From: JASTVH01 sp042862465
GTDB taxonomy: Bacteria > Pseudomonadota > Gammaproteobacteria > Pseudomonadales > Oleiphilaceae
Reading direction: 5' to 3'
Assembly (NCBI GenBank): GCA_042862465.1
Contig: JASTVH010000003.1
Coordinates: 62,001 to 126,000 of the forward strand
DNA length: 64,000 bases
Made by a program: the position numbers and the translations under genes. This document shows, piece after piece, positions 1-7,914 of this stretch (the stretch's first letter is position 1; each line of letters opens with the position of its first letter). The notes under the pieces were generated by a model. The model saw nothing but the letters and a program-made list of their open reading frames with translations, was not told the DNA's origin and made no database searches.

Positions 1-651
1 GACCGCATCGATCTGGAGCAACTGCTCGCCCTGAAACCTGACCTGGTCCTGCTCTGGCTCAGTGGCAACGGCCGCGCCGAGGCCGAGCGCCTGCGTAAAC
101 TGGGTTTGACGGTTGTCGCCACCGAGGCCGGGAACGTCGAGGCAATAGCTGCTACTCTGCGATTATTGGGACGACTGACCGGGACCGCGCGGGGCGAGCG
201 GGAGGCCGAGGCCTTTCTCCGGGGGATGACCCAGCTGGCGAGCCGTTACAGCGATCGCCGCCCGGTCCGGGTGTTCTATCAGATCTGGCAGGATCCGCTG
301 ATGACGATCGGAGGGGCGCAGATCATATCCGATGTGCTGGACCGCTGCGGGGCGCGCAACATCTTTGCGGCGCAGAACGGCAAGGCCTTTGCGGTGGGCC
401 GCGAGGCGGTCCTGGCACGCCAGCCCCAGGCGCTGGTGGCCCCAGCGGACGACGGTTCCGGGGACTCGCCACTGGCCCACTGGCAATCCGCCGATAGCCT
501 GCCGGCCGTACAACAACATCATATGATCGTTCTGCAGGACAATGCCCTGGCAAGGCCGACTCCGGGCATTCTGCCGGCAGCCCGGGAACTCTGCCAGGCG
601 ATTGACGGCGTGCGGCAGTCTTTGCCGCCCCGAAAACAGACACAGGAGTAG
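1..651 (+). CDS. BtuF-like periplasmic substrate-binding protein (3' part)
   Basis: The reading frame is open from the first base, so the gene is cut by the window edge and its signal peptide and first lobe are missing. The first residues (DRIDLEQLLALKPDLVLLW) match the hinge region of cobalamin/iron-siderophore binding proteins of the BtuF/FhuD class, which deliver substrate to an ABC importer in the periplasm. The second lobe follows, including YQIWQDPLMTIGG and a DVLDRCGARN segment typical of class III binding proteins. The stop overlaps an AGGAG sequence that can serve the next gene, 3 bases downstream, so the two are probably cotranscribed. The substrate (vitamin B12 or another metal chelate) cannot be decided from this part. 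Confidence 0.75.
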   Translation, partial: DRIDLEQLLALKPDLVLLWLSGNGRAEAERLRKLGLTVVATEAGNVEAIAATLRLLGRLTGTARGEREAEAFLRGMTQLASRYSDRRPVRVFYQIWQDPLMTIGGAQIISDVLDRCGARNIFAAQNGKAFAVGREAVLARQPQALVAPADDGSGDSPLAHWQSADSLPAVQQHHMIVLQDNALARPTPGILPAARELCQAIDGVRQSLPPRKQTQE

Positions 652-654
652 AGC

Positions 655-1932
655 ATGAGGAAACTGGCGCTGGCCGGCCTGGTGATTCTGATCGCGATCG
701 CGGCGATTGGCCCCTGGGTGACGGGACATCTCGTGGAACGCGAGTGGGGCGAGGCCATCGAACGTTTCAACCGGCAGCAGGATATCGTGCAGCTGGAGAC
801 GGTCAGCTACGAACTCGGTTACATGAGTGGGGTGACCCGGACCCGCGTCACCTTTACGGCGCCGGATCTGAAAGGCCGTGCGCTGTTGCTGGAAACGCGG
901 TTTTCCCATGGGGTGACCGATGCCCGGGGTGAGACCCACTGGCTGATGGAGCAGTGGCCGGATGTGGCCGCGGCCTTTGGCGACGAAGGTCCCGTGCTGG
1001 TGACCAAAAGCGAGCTGTGGGGTGATATCTACGGAAAGTTTACGGTGCCAGCAGCGCAGTGGAAGGATGCCCAGGGCGGCGAGGTGCGCCTGGAGCCGCT
1101 GAGGATTGATTACAGTTTTGCCAAGGCCGGCGATCATGCGGAGCTGGAGCTGAAATGGCAGGGCGGCTCGATCTCCGCCGACACCGGCAGCCTGAAACTG
1201 GCGGGCCTGACCCTGAAGGAAGACATCCGGCGTCTGGAAAAGCGGGTGTGGACGGGGCATATCGATTTTGGCATCGAATCTGTGGAAGGATCTGCGCCGG
1301 ACAGCCCAGCGTTTGCACTGTCCGATATCCGGATGGCCAGTCAGTCCGAGCAGACCGGAGAGGATCGCATTCGCTCCCAGACGGATCTTTCTGTGGCCAG
1401 GCTTGCCATGGGGGACCGGAGCTTTCAAAACCTTGAACTGCAGGCCGTGGGTGAGCGTCTCTACGTTCCCGCCCTGAGCCAGTTGCTGAAACGCATGCAG
1501 GCCTATGAGGACCTGGCCCGGATCGAGGATCCGAACGAGCGCGCCGTTCAGGAGCTGAAGGCATTCGGGCAGGTGATGGAGGCGGCACAGTCGCTGGCGG
1601 GGCACGGCGTGGAACTGTCCTTGCCCAAACTCCTGATCGATACCCCGGAAGGCAAGATCCGGGGGCGCCTGGGCCTGACCCATCCGGAATTGAGCGACGA
1701 GGAAATCGAGAACCTGGGCAGCTTGTTGCTACGCAGCCAGGGGGCGCTGTCGCTGGTTATGCCCAAGGCCTTTGTGGAGCAGGCTGACCCTCAGTTGCGG
1801 CAGGCGGTAACCGATCTGCTGGCTCGCGGCTGGATGACCGTGCAGGGGGATAATCTGGTGCTTGAAGCTGAACTCAAGGCGATGGCGCTGCACATTGGCG
1901 GTGAGGCCATCCCCTTACCACCACTGATCTGA
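655..1932 (+). CDS. YdgA-like DUF945 family protein
   Basis: A 425-residue protein beginning with an N-terminal hydrophobic segment (LALAGLVILIAIAAIGPWV), which is probably an uncleaved signal anchor. The rest is a long soluble domain, expected in the periplasm. The opening pattern, a basic start, one membrane segment, then GHLVEREWGEAIERFN and a YELGYMSGVTRT stretch, is characteristic of the YdgA/DUF945 family, whose molecular role is poorly defined. The start codon follows an AGGAG motif overlapping the preceding stop codon, suggesting coupling to the BtuF-like gene. No catalytic motif is visible. Function is unassigned. Confidence 0.7.
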   Translation: MRKLALAGLVILIAIAAIGPWVTGHLVEREWGEAIERFNRQQDIVQLETVSYELGYMSGVTRTRVTFTAPDLKGRALLLETRFSHGVTDARGETHWLMEQWPDVAAAFGDEGPVLVTKSELWGDIYGKFTVPAAQWKDAQGGEVRLEPLRIDYSFAKAGDHAELELKWQGGSISADTGSLKLAGLTLKEDIRRLEKRVWTGHIDFGIESVEGSAPDSPAFALSDIRMASQSEQTGEDRIRSQTDLSVARLAMGDRSFQNLELQAVGERLYVPALSQLLKRMQAYEDLARIEDPNERAVQELKAFGQVMEAAQSLAGHGVELSLPKLLIDTPEGKIRGRLGLTHPELSDEEIENLGSLLLRSQGALSLVMPKAFVEQADPQLRQAVTDLLARGWMTVQGDNLVLEAELKAMALHIGGEAIPLPPLI

Positions 1933-2069
1933 TGCGTCCAACTGACGGTGGCCACCAGGAGGCCGGGCGTAAGATGCTCTGGCGGTGAGGTAGCAAGACA
2001 GCGTCAGGTCATTGCAGCGTCAAAGCGGGTCTCTGGAACGTTTGGCATCAAACGGAGGACCCATTGGCC

Positions 2070-2633
2070 TCAATCCTGGGGCGGCGCCTCTACCGCTTCT
2101 GTTGCCTTGCTGCCGGGCTCTGAGTGCGCCGTCCAGCTCTGTAGCTGCGCCTTACGCTTCTCGCTCTGCTCGATAGCCTTGTCGAGCCTGGCTTCGTAAA
2201 GCTCCAGCCAATCTCGCGAACCGCGCACCATGTGAGCGATATCGTGCATGCCCTCCTTGAGCGCCTGCAGGAAGGTGACAAAGCTTTCTTCCTGGGCGAT
2301 GAGCATCTCGCGGGTGACGGTAACCATGGACGAGTCCCGGCTGGCTTCCAGCTGTGACTGCAACTGGGCGAGCTGTTGCGCCTGCTGGTCCAGTCGTTCC
2401 TGCTGTGATTGAAGCTGGGTCTGCAATTGCTCGAGCTGAGTGGGTGGTGCTGCCTTCTCGGGGTTACCGGAAGGCCCTGTGCCGCCAAACAGCAACCAGG
2501 TCACACCCACGGAAAGGCCAACCACCAATACCAGGGTGCCACCCAGCAACACCCAGCGGTTGCTCAGGAGACCTTTCTTGGAGCCTTCCTGGCCCTCTTC
2601 GTTTTCGTCCTTCCCGTTGTCTTTGGCTGCCAT
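2070..2633 (-). CDS. Membrane-anchored coiled-coil protein, function unknown
   Basis: A 187-residue protein with a highly charged N-terminus (about residues 1-25, rich in K, E and D), one strong membrane span (WVLLGGTLVLVVGLSVGVTWLLF, about 28-50), and then a long glutamine-rich heptad region (LEQLQTQLQSQQERLDQQAQ, about 67-95) predicted to form a coiled coil. The topology suggests a short cytoplasmic tail and a periplasmic rod. I do not recognise a family. It is flanked by a convergent YdgA-like gene and by ggt on the same strand. The 136 bases between 1933 and 2069 show nothing identifiable. Confidence 0.6.
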   Translation of the reverse strand: MAAKDNGKDENEEGQEGSKKGLLSNRWVLLGGTLVLVVGLSVGVTWLLFGGTGPSGNPEKAAPPTQLEQLQTQLQSQQERLDQQAQQLAQLQSQLEASRDSSMVTVTREMLIAQEESFVTFLQALKEGMHDIAHMVRGSRDWLELYEARLDKAIEQSEKRKAQLQSWTAHSEPGSKATEAVEAPPQD

Positions 2634-2801
2634 ACTGCGTTACCGATTTACAGGCGCTGAAGGAGAGGTGGTGATAGGTTTTTGATCGTAGATGCAACTA
2701 TCTCTTACATCAAACTTAACAGAAAATCCGGCATTTGCGAGGCAGCTTTCAACATAGACTTGAAATACTGATGGGGCAATCCGAATCTCTATCCTCAGGC
2801 A

Positions 2802-4532
2802 TCACTGTGTTGGCCGCACGATGGCCTGCCCCACGCCGCGGGGGTCAGCAGCCGCAGAGCGCTTGCCGTTGGCGCTGTCGACGACCACGACCTGCATGTT
2901 GCCGTAGCGACGCCCGACCTCCTTGAGCTCGTGCCCCAGCGCTTCCAGCTCGAATCGTTGCTCCGAACTCAGGGCGCCCGGTTCGTACTGGATCTGATCG
3001 GGCAGGTACTGGTGATGGAAGCGCGGTGCCGAGACGATTTGTTCGGCGGAGGCGCCGTCCAGGCTTTCCAGCATCCCCAGAAAAACCATGGTGGGAATGC
3101 GGCTGCCGCCGGGGGTGCCGATGACGGTGGTACGTTCCGGAGTGCGCATGATCGTCGGGGTCATGCTGGACAGTGGCCGTTTGCCGGGGGCGATGGCGTT
3201 CTCGGCATGGCCGACCAGACCATAGGTATTGGGTTTGCCGGGGCGAATGCTGAAATCGTCCATCTCATCGTTAAGCAGAACGCCGGTGCTCGGCGAGGTG
3301 AAAGCCGAGCCGAATGGCCAATTGATGCTCAGTGTGGCGGCCACCATATTGCCTTCGCCGTCGACGATGGAGAAGTGTGTGGTGTGCCGTCCGCCGGGCG
3401 GATCCGCCGGCGTGGCGCCGAGGGACGTACTGGGTGTGGCTTCAAGCGGATCGATGGATGCGGCCTTGCGGGCCAGGTAGTCCGGCGACAGGATGCGATC
3501 CAGGGGGATGTCCACAAAGCCGGGGTCCCCCAGAAAACGGGCCCTGTCCCGGTAGGCGCGGCGCATCAGTTCGATCAGGTGGTGAATCCGCGCGACCCGG
3601 TCGGCACCGGTCGGCAGGGGGGCTGCCTCCAGCATGCCGAACATCTGCGCCAGGGCGACTCCGCCCGCTGAAGGCGGTGGTGTCGTCCAGACCTCGGCGT
3701 TGCCGTAGCGAAAGGTTAACGGTTGGCGCTCGATGACCTGGTAATCGGCCAGATCCCGGGGGGTCCAGATGCCTCCCGCGGCGCGCACGTCCTGAACCAG
3801 GCTGTCTGCGACGTCGCCTTGATAGAAACCGTCGTGCCCTTGGCGGCCGAGTATTTCCAGTGTTCGGGCCAGAGCCGGCTGGCGAATCAGCTCACCTTCC
3901 GGGGGGACATCCCCTGCCACCAGAAAGGTTTCCGCCGAGGCCGGATAGACCTTGAGCATGTCCTTGCGGAAAGTGGCCAGATGCCGATAGCGCGCATCCA
4001 CGCGGAATCCGGTGCGGGCCAGCCGCACCGCATCGGACAGGTTGGCGCTCAGCGGCCGTTCAGCGTAATGCTTGCCAATGTAGGCCAGCGCCGCCGGCTG
4101 ACCGGGAATGGCGGCCGCCCGGGGACCATTGAGGGACGGTTTTCCGGACAGCACATCGCCATTGGCGTCCAGATACATATCGCGGCGGGACTCGCCCGGG
4201 GCGATTTCCCGGGCATCGATCAGCACGGTTTCGCCGCTGCGCTTGCGCAATAGCCAGAATCCACCCCCGCCCAGCCCGGCGCTATAGGGCTCTACCACCC
4301 CCAGCACGGCCGCAGCGGTGACCGCCGCATCAAAGGCGTTACCGCCGTTGTCCAGGGTGCGCAGTGCGGCCTGGGTGGCTAGCGGATGGGCGGTTGCCAC
4401 GGCGGCAGGCTGGCGTTGTTGGGGGGCGCTGGCACAGCCGGCTAGCAGCAGTGTGACCGCAAGCAGACCCAGCAGGGCGCCTTGGGTTCGGGATTTGAAA
4501 GTGAGAAGACTGTATCGGGAATTCCGTTTCAT
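2802..4532 (-). CDS. ggt: Gamma-glutamyltransferase, lipoprotein type
   Basis: A 576-residue gamma-glutamyltranspeptidase, which hydrolyses or transfers the gamma-glutamyl group of glutathione outside the cytoplasm. The N-terminus has a lipoprotein signal (LLAVTLLLAGCAS), so the enzyme is probably anchored to a membrane facing the periplasm. Family landmarks are AVVEPYSAGLGGGGFW-like sequence near residue 75, and the autoprocessing site with its nucleophilic Thr in GGRHTTHFSIVD. The ATG at 4532 was chosen because it immediately precedes the lipoprotein signal; the frame stays open upstream but that part overlaps nothing useful. In Pseudomonas aeruginosa a ggt homologue also sits beside the ferredoxin-coaD-lao block. 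Confidence 0.9.
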   Translation of the reverse strand: MKRNSRYSLLTFKSRTQGALLGLLAVTLLLAGCASAPQQRQPAAVATAHPLATQAALRTLDNGGNAFDAAVTAAAVLGVVEPYSAGLGGGGFWLLRKRSGETVLIDAREIAPGESRRDMYLDANGDVLSGKPSLNGPRAAAIPGQPAALAYIGKHYAERPLSANLSDAVRLARTGFRVDARYRHLATFRKDMLKVYPASAETFLVAGDVPPEGELIRQPALARTLEILGRQGHDGFYQGDVADSLVQDVRAAGGIWTPRDLADYQVIERQPLTFRYGNAEVWTTPPPSAGGVALAQMFGMLEAAPLPTGADRVARIHHLIELMRRAYRDRARFLGDPGFVDIPLDRILSPDYLARKAASIDPLEATPSTSLGATPADPPGGRHTTHFSIVDGEGNMVAATLSINWPFGSAFTSPSTGVLLNDEMDDFSIRPGKPNTYGLVGHAENAIAPGKRPLSSMTPTIMRTPERTTVIGTPGGSRIPTMVFLGMLESLDGASAEQIVSAPRFHHQYLPDQIQYEPGALSSEQRFELEALGHELKEVGRRYGNMQVVVVDSANGKRSAAADPRGVGQAIVRPTQ

Positions 4533-4566
4533 GGGGTGACCCTGTTGCTGTGCTGTGGGGAAACGC

Positions 4567-4812
4567 TCAGCCGGCCAGTTTGCGATAGCGTGCCATGAGC
4601 GTGTCACGGGATTCGACCCGCGCCGGATCCAGGGGGATGCAGTCGACCGGGCATACCTGCTGGCACTGCGGTTCGTCGTAATGACCCACGCATTCGGTAC
4701 AGCGATTGGGGTCGATCTGGTAGATGTCTTCTCCCTGGAAAATGACCTCGTTGGGACACTCCGGTTCGCAAACGTCGCAGTTGATGCACTCGTCGGTGAT
4801 CATCAGGGCCAT
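4567..4812 (-). CDS. YfhL/Fdx-type 4Fe-4S ferredoxin
   Basis: An 81-residue small ferredoxin. Two cysteine clusters are visible, CINCDVCEPECP near the N-terminus and CTECVGHYDEPQCQQVCPVDCI further on, enough for two 4Fe-4S clusters in the Allochromatium-type arrangement with an insertion in the second motif. It is a cytoplasmic electron carrier whose redox partner is unknown. The ATG at 4812 starts the conserved MALMITDECI sequence; the frame upstream is only repeat-derived sequence. It lies between ggt and coaD as in Pseudomonas aeruginosa. Confidence 0.88.
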   Translation of the reverse strand: MALMITDECINCDVCEPECPNEVIFQGEDIYQIDPNRCTECVGHYDEPQCQQVCPVDCIPLDPARVESRDTLMARYRKLAG

Positions 4813-4890
4813 GGTGGCGATACCTCTCTGGTGGCACTGGCTCGTTAATAGCGGCGCTATTCTACCGGATTCGGAATCCAAGCGACCGTT

Positions 4891-4960
4891 CGGTTTGACG
4901 TTGCATGTTGGACGCTTGACCTTGGTAGTACGCCGCATGCTGAGCGCCAACGTCCAACAG
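4891..4960. repeat. Diverged copy of palindromic heptamer element
   Basis: Between the 3' end of coaD and the 5' end of the ferredoxin gene. It contains TTTGACGTTGCATGTTGGACG on the left, a central GCATGCTGAG and CCAACGTCCAACAG on the right, so the arms are inverted with respect to each other. The layout matches the better preserved copies at 31931-32015 and 37231-37329, but identity is lower. Confidence 0.55.
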
Positions 4961-5443
4961 CTAACTGCTGCTGAATTTCTTCTTCAACGCCGCCTCCACC
5001 TGCGGCGATACGAATTCGCTCACATTCCCGCCCAGCGAGGCGATCTCCCGAATCAGGGTCGAGGAGATGTAGGATAGGTGATTGGCGGGGGTCAGGAAGA
5101 TACTCTCCACATCCGGCACCAGATGGCGGTTCATGTCGGCGAGCTGGAATTCGTACTCGAAATCGGACACCGCTCGCAGGCCCCGGAGGATGACATTCGC
5201 CCCCTCCTGCTTCACAAACTCGGCCAGCAGATTGCTGAAGCCTTTCACCTCGACGTTATCCAGGTGAGCCAATGCCTGGGTGGCCAGGGTGACCCGCTCC
5301 TCGAGGCTCAGAAGGGGTCTTTTCTTGGGACTGTCCGCAACGGCGACCACAATACGGTCAAACAGGCGTGCACCCCGTTCCACCAGGTCGGTGTGGCCAT
5401 TGGTAATGGGATCGAAAGTGCCTGGGTAGATCACCGTATTCAT
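4961..5443 (-). CDS. coaD: Phosphopantetheine adenylyltransferase
   Basis: A 160-residue cytoplasmic enzyme of coenzyme A synthesis. It transfers AMP from ATP to 4'-phosphopantetheine to give dephospho-CoA. The nucleotidyltransferase motif YPGTFDPITNGH is at residues 6-17 and the second signature ISSTLIRE at about 125-132; GLRAVSDFEYEFQ in between is also diagnostic. Length equals that of the family. It lies between the ferredoxin gene and laoA with a 121-base gap to laoA. Its 3' end abuts a repeat element. Confidence 0.97.
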   Translation of the reverse strand: MNTVIYPGTFDPITNGHTDLVERGARLFDRIVVAVADSPKKRPLLSLEERVTLATQALAHLDNVEVKGFSNLLAEFVKQEGANVILRGLRAVSDFEYEFQLADMNRHLVPDVESIFLTPANHLSYISSTLIREIASLGGNVSEFVSPQVEAALKKKFSSS

Positions 5444-5564
5444 GGGTCGTCCTATTGTCGGTTGATACGCGTGGGTGGATCTTACCCAAAGGGGTGCGGG
5501 GGCTCAAATGGGCCTCCGCCGGGGCGGAGGCTGTCAGCGGTCTGAGGTCGGTCGTCGGTGGTTC

Positions 5565-7157
5565 TTAGGCTTTCAGTCTGGCCGCCAGGCGGGCGCTGTT
5601 TCGGGCGCTGAGGCCGTAGACAGAGAGCTGCGGGTTGGCCCCGATGCTGGTGGGGAAGATGGAGGCATCGTGGATGCTGAGGTTGCTCAGCTGATGATGC
5701 TCGCCAAAGCTGTTGACCACGGACTCGCGCGGATCCTCGCCCATGCCGGCACCGCCCATCTGGTGGGCGGTGAACAGGCGCACCCGGTGGAGCTCCATGG
5801 GAATCTCCTTGATCGCCTGCTTGGCTTCTGGCCAGCGCAGGTACTCCTTGCTGTCCATGTGAATCAGCCGCACCCGCTTGGCGCCGGCGGCAAACTGGAC
5901 CTCCGCCATGCGCATGTAGGCCTCGCGCAATCCGCGCCAGAGGTAGTCGGTGACCGGATAGTCCAGCACCGGCTGCCCTTCATCGCTGAGACTGACTTCG
6001 CCGCCCGGGCTGTCGGGATGAAAACCGTCGCGGATCAGGGCCAGGACCGACTGCAGGTAAGGCAGATTGCCCACCTCCTTGTGCTGGGTCTTGCCATGGA
6101 AGGGCATGACGCCGGAAGCCATGGCCGGGTGCATCGGCGGCACCTCCAGCTTGAAGCCGGCCTCGCCCTCGACACCGTTCTTCCACACGAATTCGTCAGA
6201 GTAGATGGACTGGGGCGCGCCGTAGTAGGGATCCACCCGTTCGGGCATTTCCGCCACCGTGGCGTTGACCGGGTGCAGGAAAGTGCGTTTGCCCACCCGC
6301 CCATAAGGGTCGGGGGCCTCTGAGCGCAGCAGCAGAGCCGGTGTGCCCAGGGCGCTGGCAGCCACCACGTAGTGGCGGGCACGCAGTTGTACCTTGACGC
6401 CGGTGGGGGCTAGGGCGTCCTTGTCCAGGGCACTGGCTTCCAGGCCTTCGACGCGGTCGCCCTTGATCAGCAGGCGATCGGCCCGCAGGCAGTGGTAGAG
6501 TTCGCCGCCACGTTCCAGGGTGCCAGGTACCGTGGTGGTCAGGCTGCCCTGCTTGGCGTTGGTGGGGCAGCCGAAACCGCAGTAGCCCAGGTCCCAGCAG
6601 CCTTTCACGTTGCGGGGAATGACTTTCCAGTCCCAGCCCAGACGTTCACAGCCGTCCCGCAGCGCGGCGTTGTTGGCATTGGGGTTGACCTGCCAGGGGT
6701 GAATGCTGAGGCGTTCCTCACGGCCGGCAAACCATCCGGCGAGGTCGTCCTTTGTGCTGGCCTTGACGCCAAAGCGCTGCTGCCAGTAGTCCAGGGTTTC
6801 GTCCGGGGTGCGGAAGCTGGAGGTCCAGTTGACGGTGGTGGAGCCCCCTACGCAGCGGCCCTGCAGAATGGCAATGGAACCGTCGGCAGTGATACGGCTC
6901 ATGCCCTCCTGGTAGAGCCGGGAATAGCTCCACAGCTCGTCCATCTTGAAATCGTTCTGGTAGTAGAGCCGGCCTTCCTCGACCATGACCACCTTCAGCC
7001 CCGCCTTGGCGAGGATTTCAGCGGTGGTGCCGCCACCGGCGCCGGTGCCGATGACCACGACGTCGGCTTCGACGGTTTGATCCGCGCTCAGGGTGGCGGC
7101 ATCGGTAACCTTCCAGCCGGAGGCGAGGCCGTTTTCATAGATTTTTTGCGTAGCCAT
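5565..7157 (-). CDS. laoA: LaoA-like GMC-family long-chain alcohol dehydrogenase
   Basis: A 530-residue FAD-dependent oxidoreductase of the GMC family. The dinucleotide-binding motif VVIGTGAGGGTTAEILAKAG lies at about residues 35-54, and the C-terminal GMC region contains HQMGGAGMG and SIGANPQLSVYGLSARN. The ATG at 7157 is preceded by TGAGGGGAAT, a good ribosome site, and starts 10 bases after the laoB stop. In P. aeruginosa the same neighbour set (ferredoxin, coaD, GMC enzyme, small protein, aldehyde dehydrogenase, TetR) is the laoABCR system, which oxidises long-chain alcohols such as those from alkyl sulfates and alkanes. I transfer the name by synteny and family; the substrate is inferred. 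Confidence 0.85.
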   Translation of the reverse strand: MATQKIYENGLASGWKVTDAATLSADQTVEADVVVIGTGAGGGTTAEILAKAGLKVVMVEEGRLYYQNDFKMDELWSYSRLYQEGMSRITADGSIAILQGRCVGGSTTVNWTSSFRTPDETLDYWQQRFGVKASTKDDLAGWFAGREERLSIHPWQVNPNANNAALRDGCERLGWDWKVIPRNVKGCWDLGYCGFGCPTNAKQGSLTTTVPGTLERGGELYHCLRADRLLIKGDRVEGLEASALDKDALAPTGVKVQLRARHYVVAASALGTPALLLRSEAPDPYGRVGKRTFLHPVNATVAEMPERVDPYYGAPQSIYSDEFVWKNGVEGEAGFKLEVPPMHPAMASGVMPFHGKTQHKEVGNLPYLQSVLALIRDGFHPDSPGGEVSLSDEGQPVLDYPVTDYLWRGLREAYMRMAEVQFAAGAKRVRLIHMDSKEYLRWPEAKQAIKEIPMELHRVRLFTAHQMGGAGMGEDPRESVVNSFGEHHQLSNLSIHDASIFPTSIGANPQLSVYGLSARNSARLAARLKA

Positions 7158-7167
7158 GCGATTCCCC

Positions 7168-7794
7168 TCAGGCGCTCTTCTGGAATTGCGGCAGACTCTG
7201 AACAGCCCGGTCGGGTGGTCCGGGGTAGCCGGAAAGTGCCCAGTTTTCCCGGGCACCGAAATACGAAACGTTGGTCATCTTGACCAACGCAATGTAGCCG
7301 TTGTTGAAGAGGCCGATGCTGCTGTCGCGCCAGCCCATGAGGAAATCGTTGGCGGTCTCGGTGTCCACCGAATCCCAGCTGGACCAGACACCGGCGGCCA
7401 GCACCCGGGTCGGCGCGAAGTTCAGGAGATCGAACAGGCGACGGAATTCCGCCTGGTTGCGGGGGCCAAAGCGGTAGATGCCTTCATCCATGCGGGCGAT
7501 GGTGGCGTCGATGGCTTCGCGGCGGGCCTGTGGATCCTCCGGCAGTGACGATGCGAGGATCGCCGGCAGCAGCGCCTGCAATAGCACCCGGTCGTCGCTG
7601 CTGAGAAAATAATAGCGCTGCTCCGGTGTCTCGCCGGCCTTGGCACCCATGGGCTGGGTGGCACAGCCGGACAGACCGGCGCCCAGGCTGACGGTGGCGA
7701 GCAGGGCGGTGGTCCCGAGACCGGCTTTCAGGAAACCGCGGCGACCGGGGTCGACAGGCGCATCGGAACGGGGAGGAGTGGATTTGGAAAACAT
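7168..7794 (-). CDS. laoB: LaoB-like Tat-signal protein
   Basis: A 208-residue protein whose N-terminus carries a twin-arginine motif (GRRGFLKAGLG) followed by a hydrophobic stretch (TALLATVSLGAGLSGCAT). This predicts export by the Tat pathway; the Cys after LSG may even be lipidated. The remainder resembles the small subunits that accompany membrane GMC or gluconate-type dehydrogenases. It lies between the aldehyde dehydrogenase and the GMC enzyme, where P. aeruginosa has laoB, needed with LaoA for alcohol oxidation. A role in placing LaoA at the membrane is inference. Confidence 0.75.
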   Translation of the reverse strand: MFSKSTPPRSDAPVDPGRRGFLKAGLGTTALLATVSLGAGLSGCATQPMGAKAGETPEQRYYFLSSDDRVLLQALLPAILASSLPEDPQARREAIDATIARMDEGIYRFGPRNQAEFRRLFDLLNFAPTRVLAAGVWSSWDSVDTETANDFLMGWRDSSIGLFNNGYIALVKMTNVSYFGARENWALSGYPGPPDRAVQSLPQFQKSA

Positions 7795-7877
7795 AGGTCG
7801 GCCCTTGTTGTCATCGTTGGCTGGGCGGGCTTCCCGGCTGGCGTGGTGGGCTCGCGGCCAGGAACAGTCAGTTGTCA

Positions 7878-7902
7878 GGTCCCGGCCGGGGAGGCCGGGA
7901 CC
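7878..7902. other. Perfect hairpin between laoC and laoB
   Basis: A 10-base perfect inverted repeat, GGTCCCGGCC and GGCCGGGACC, with a 5-base loop, in the 120-base gap between laoC and laoB. There is no T-run on either side, so it is not a classical terminator. In the lao transcript it would form a very stable stem that could pause polymerase, stabilise the distal mRNA or mark a processing site. Confidence 0.6.
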
Positions 7903-7914
7903 AACTTGTCCAAT

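Noticed and set aside
163..1683. A long minus-strand open frame (506 residues) opposite the btuF-like and ydgA-like genes
   Set aside because: It is a shadow of the plus-strand genes in GC-rich DNA. No recognisable domain or ribosome site, and the plus-strand genes are coherent.
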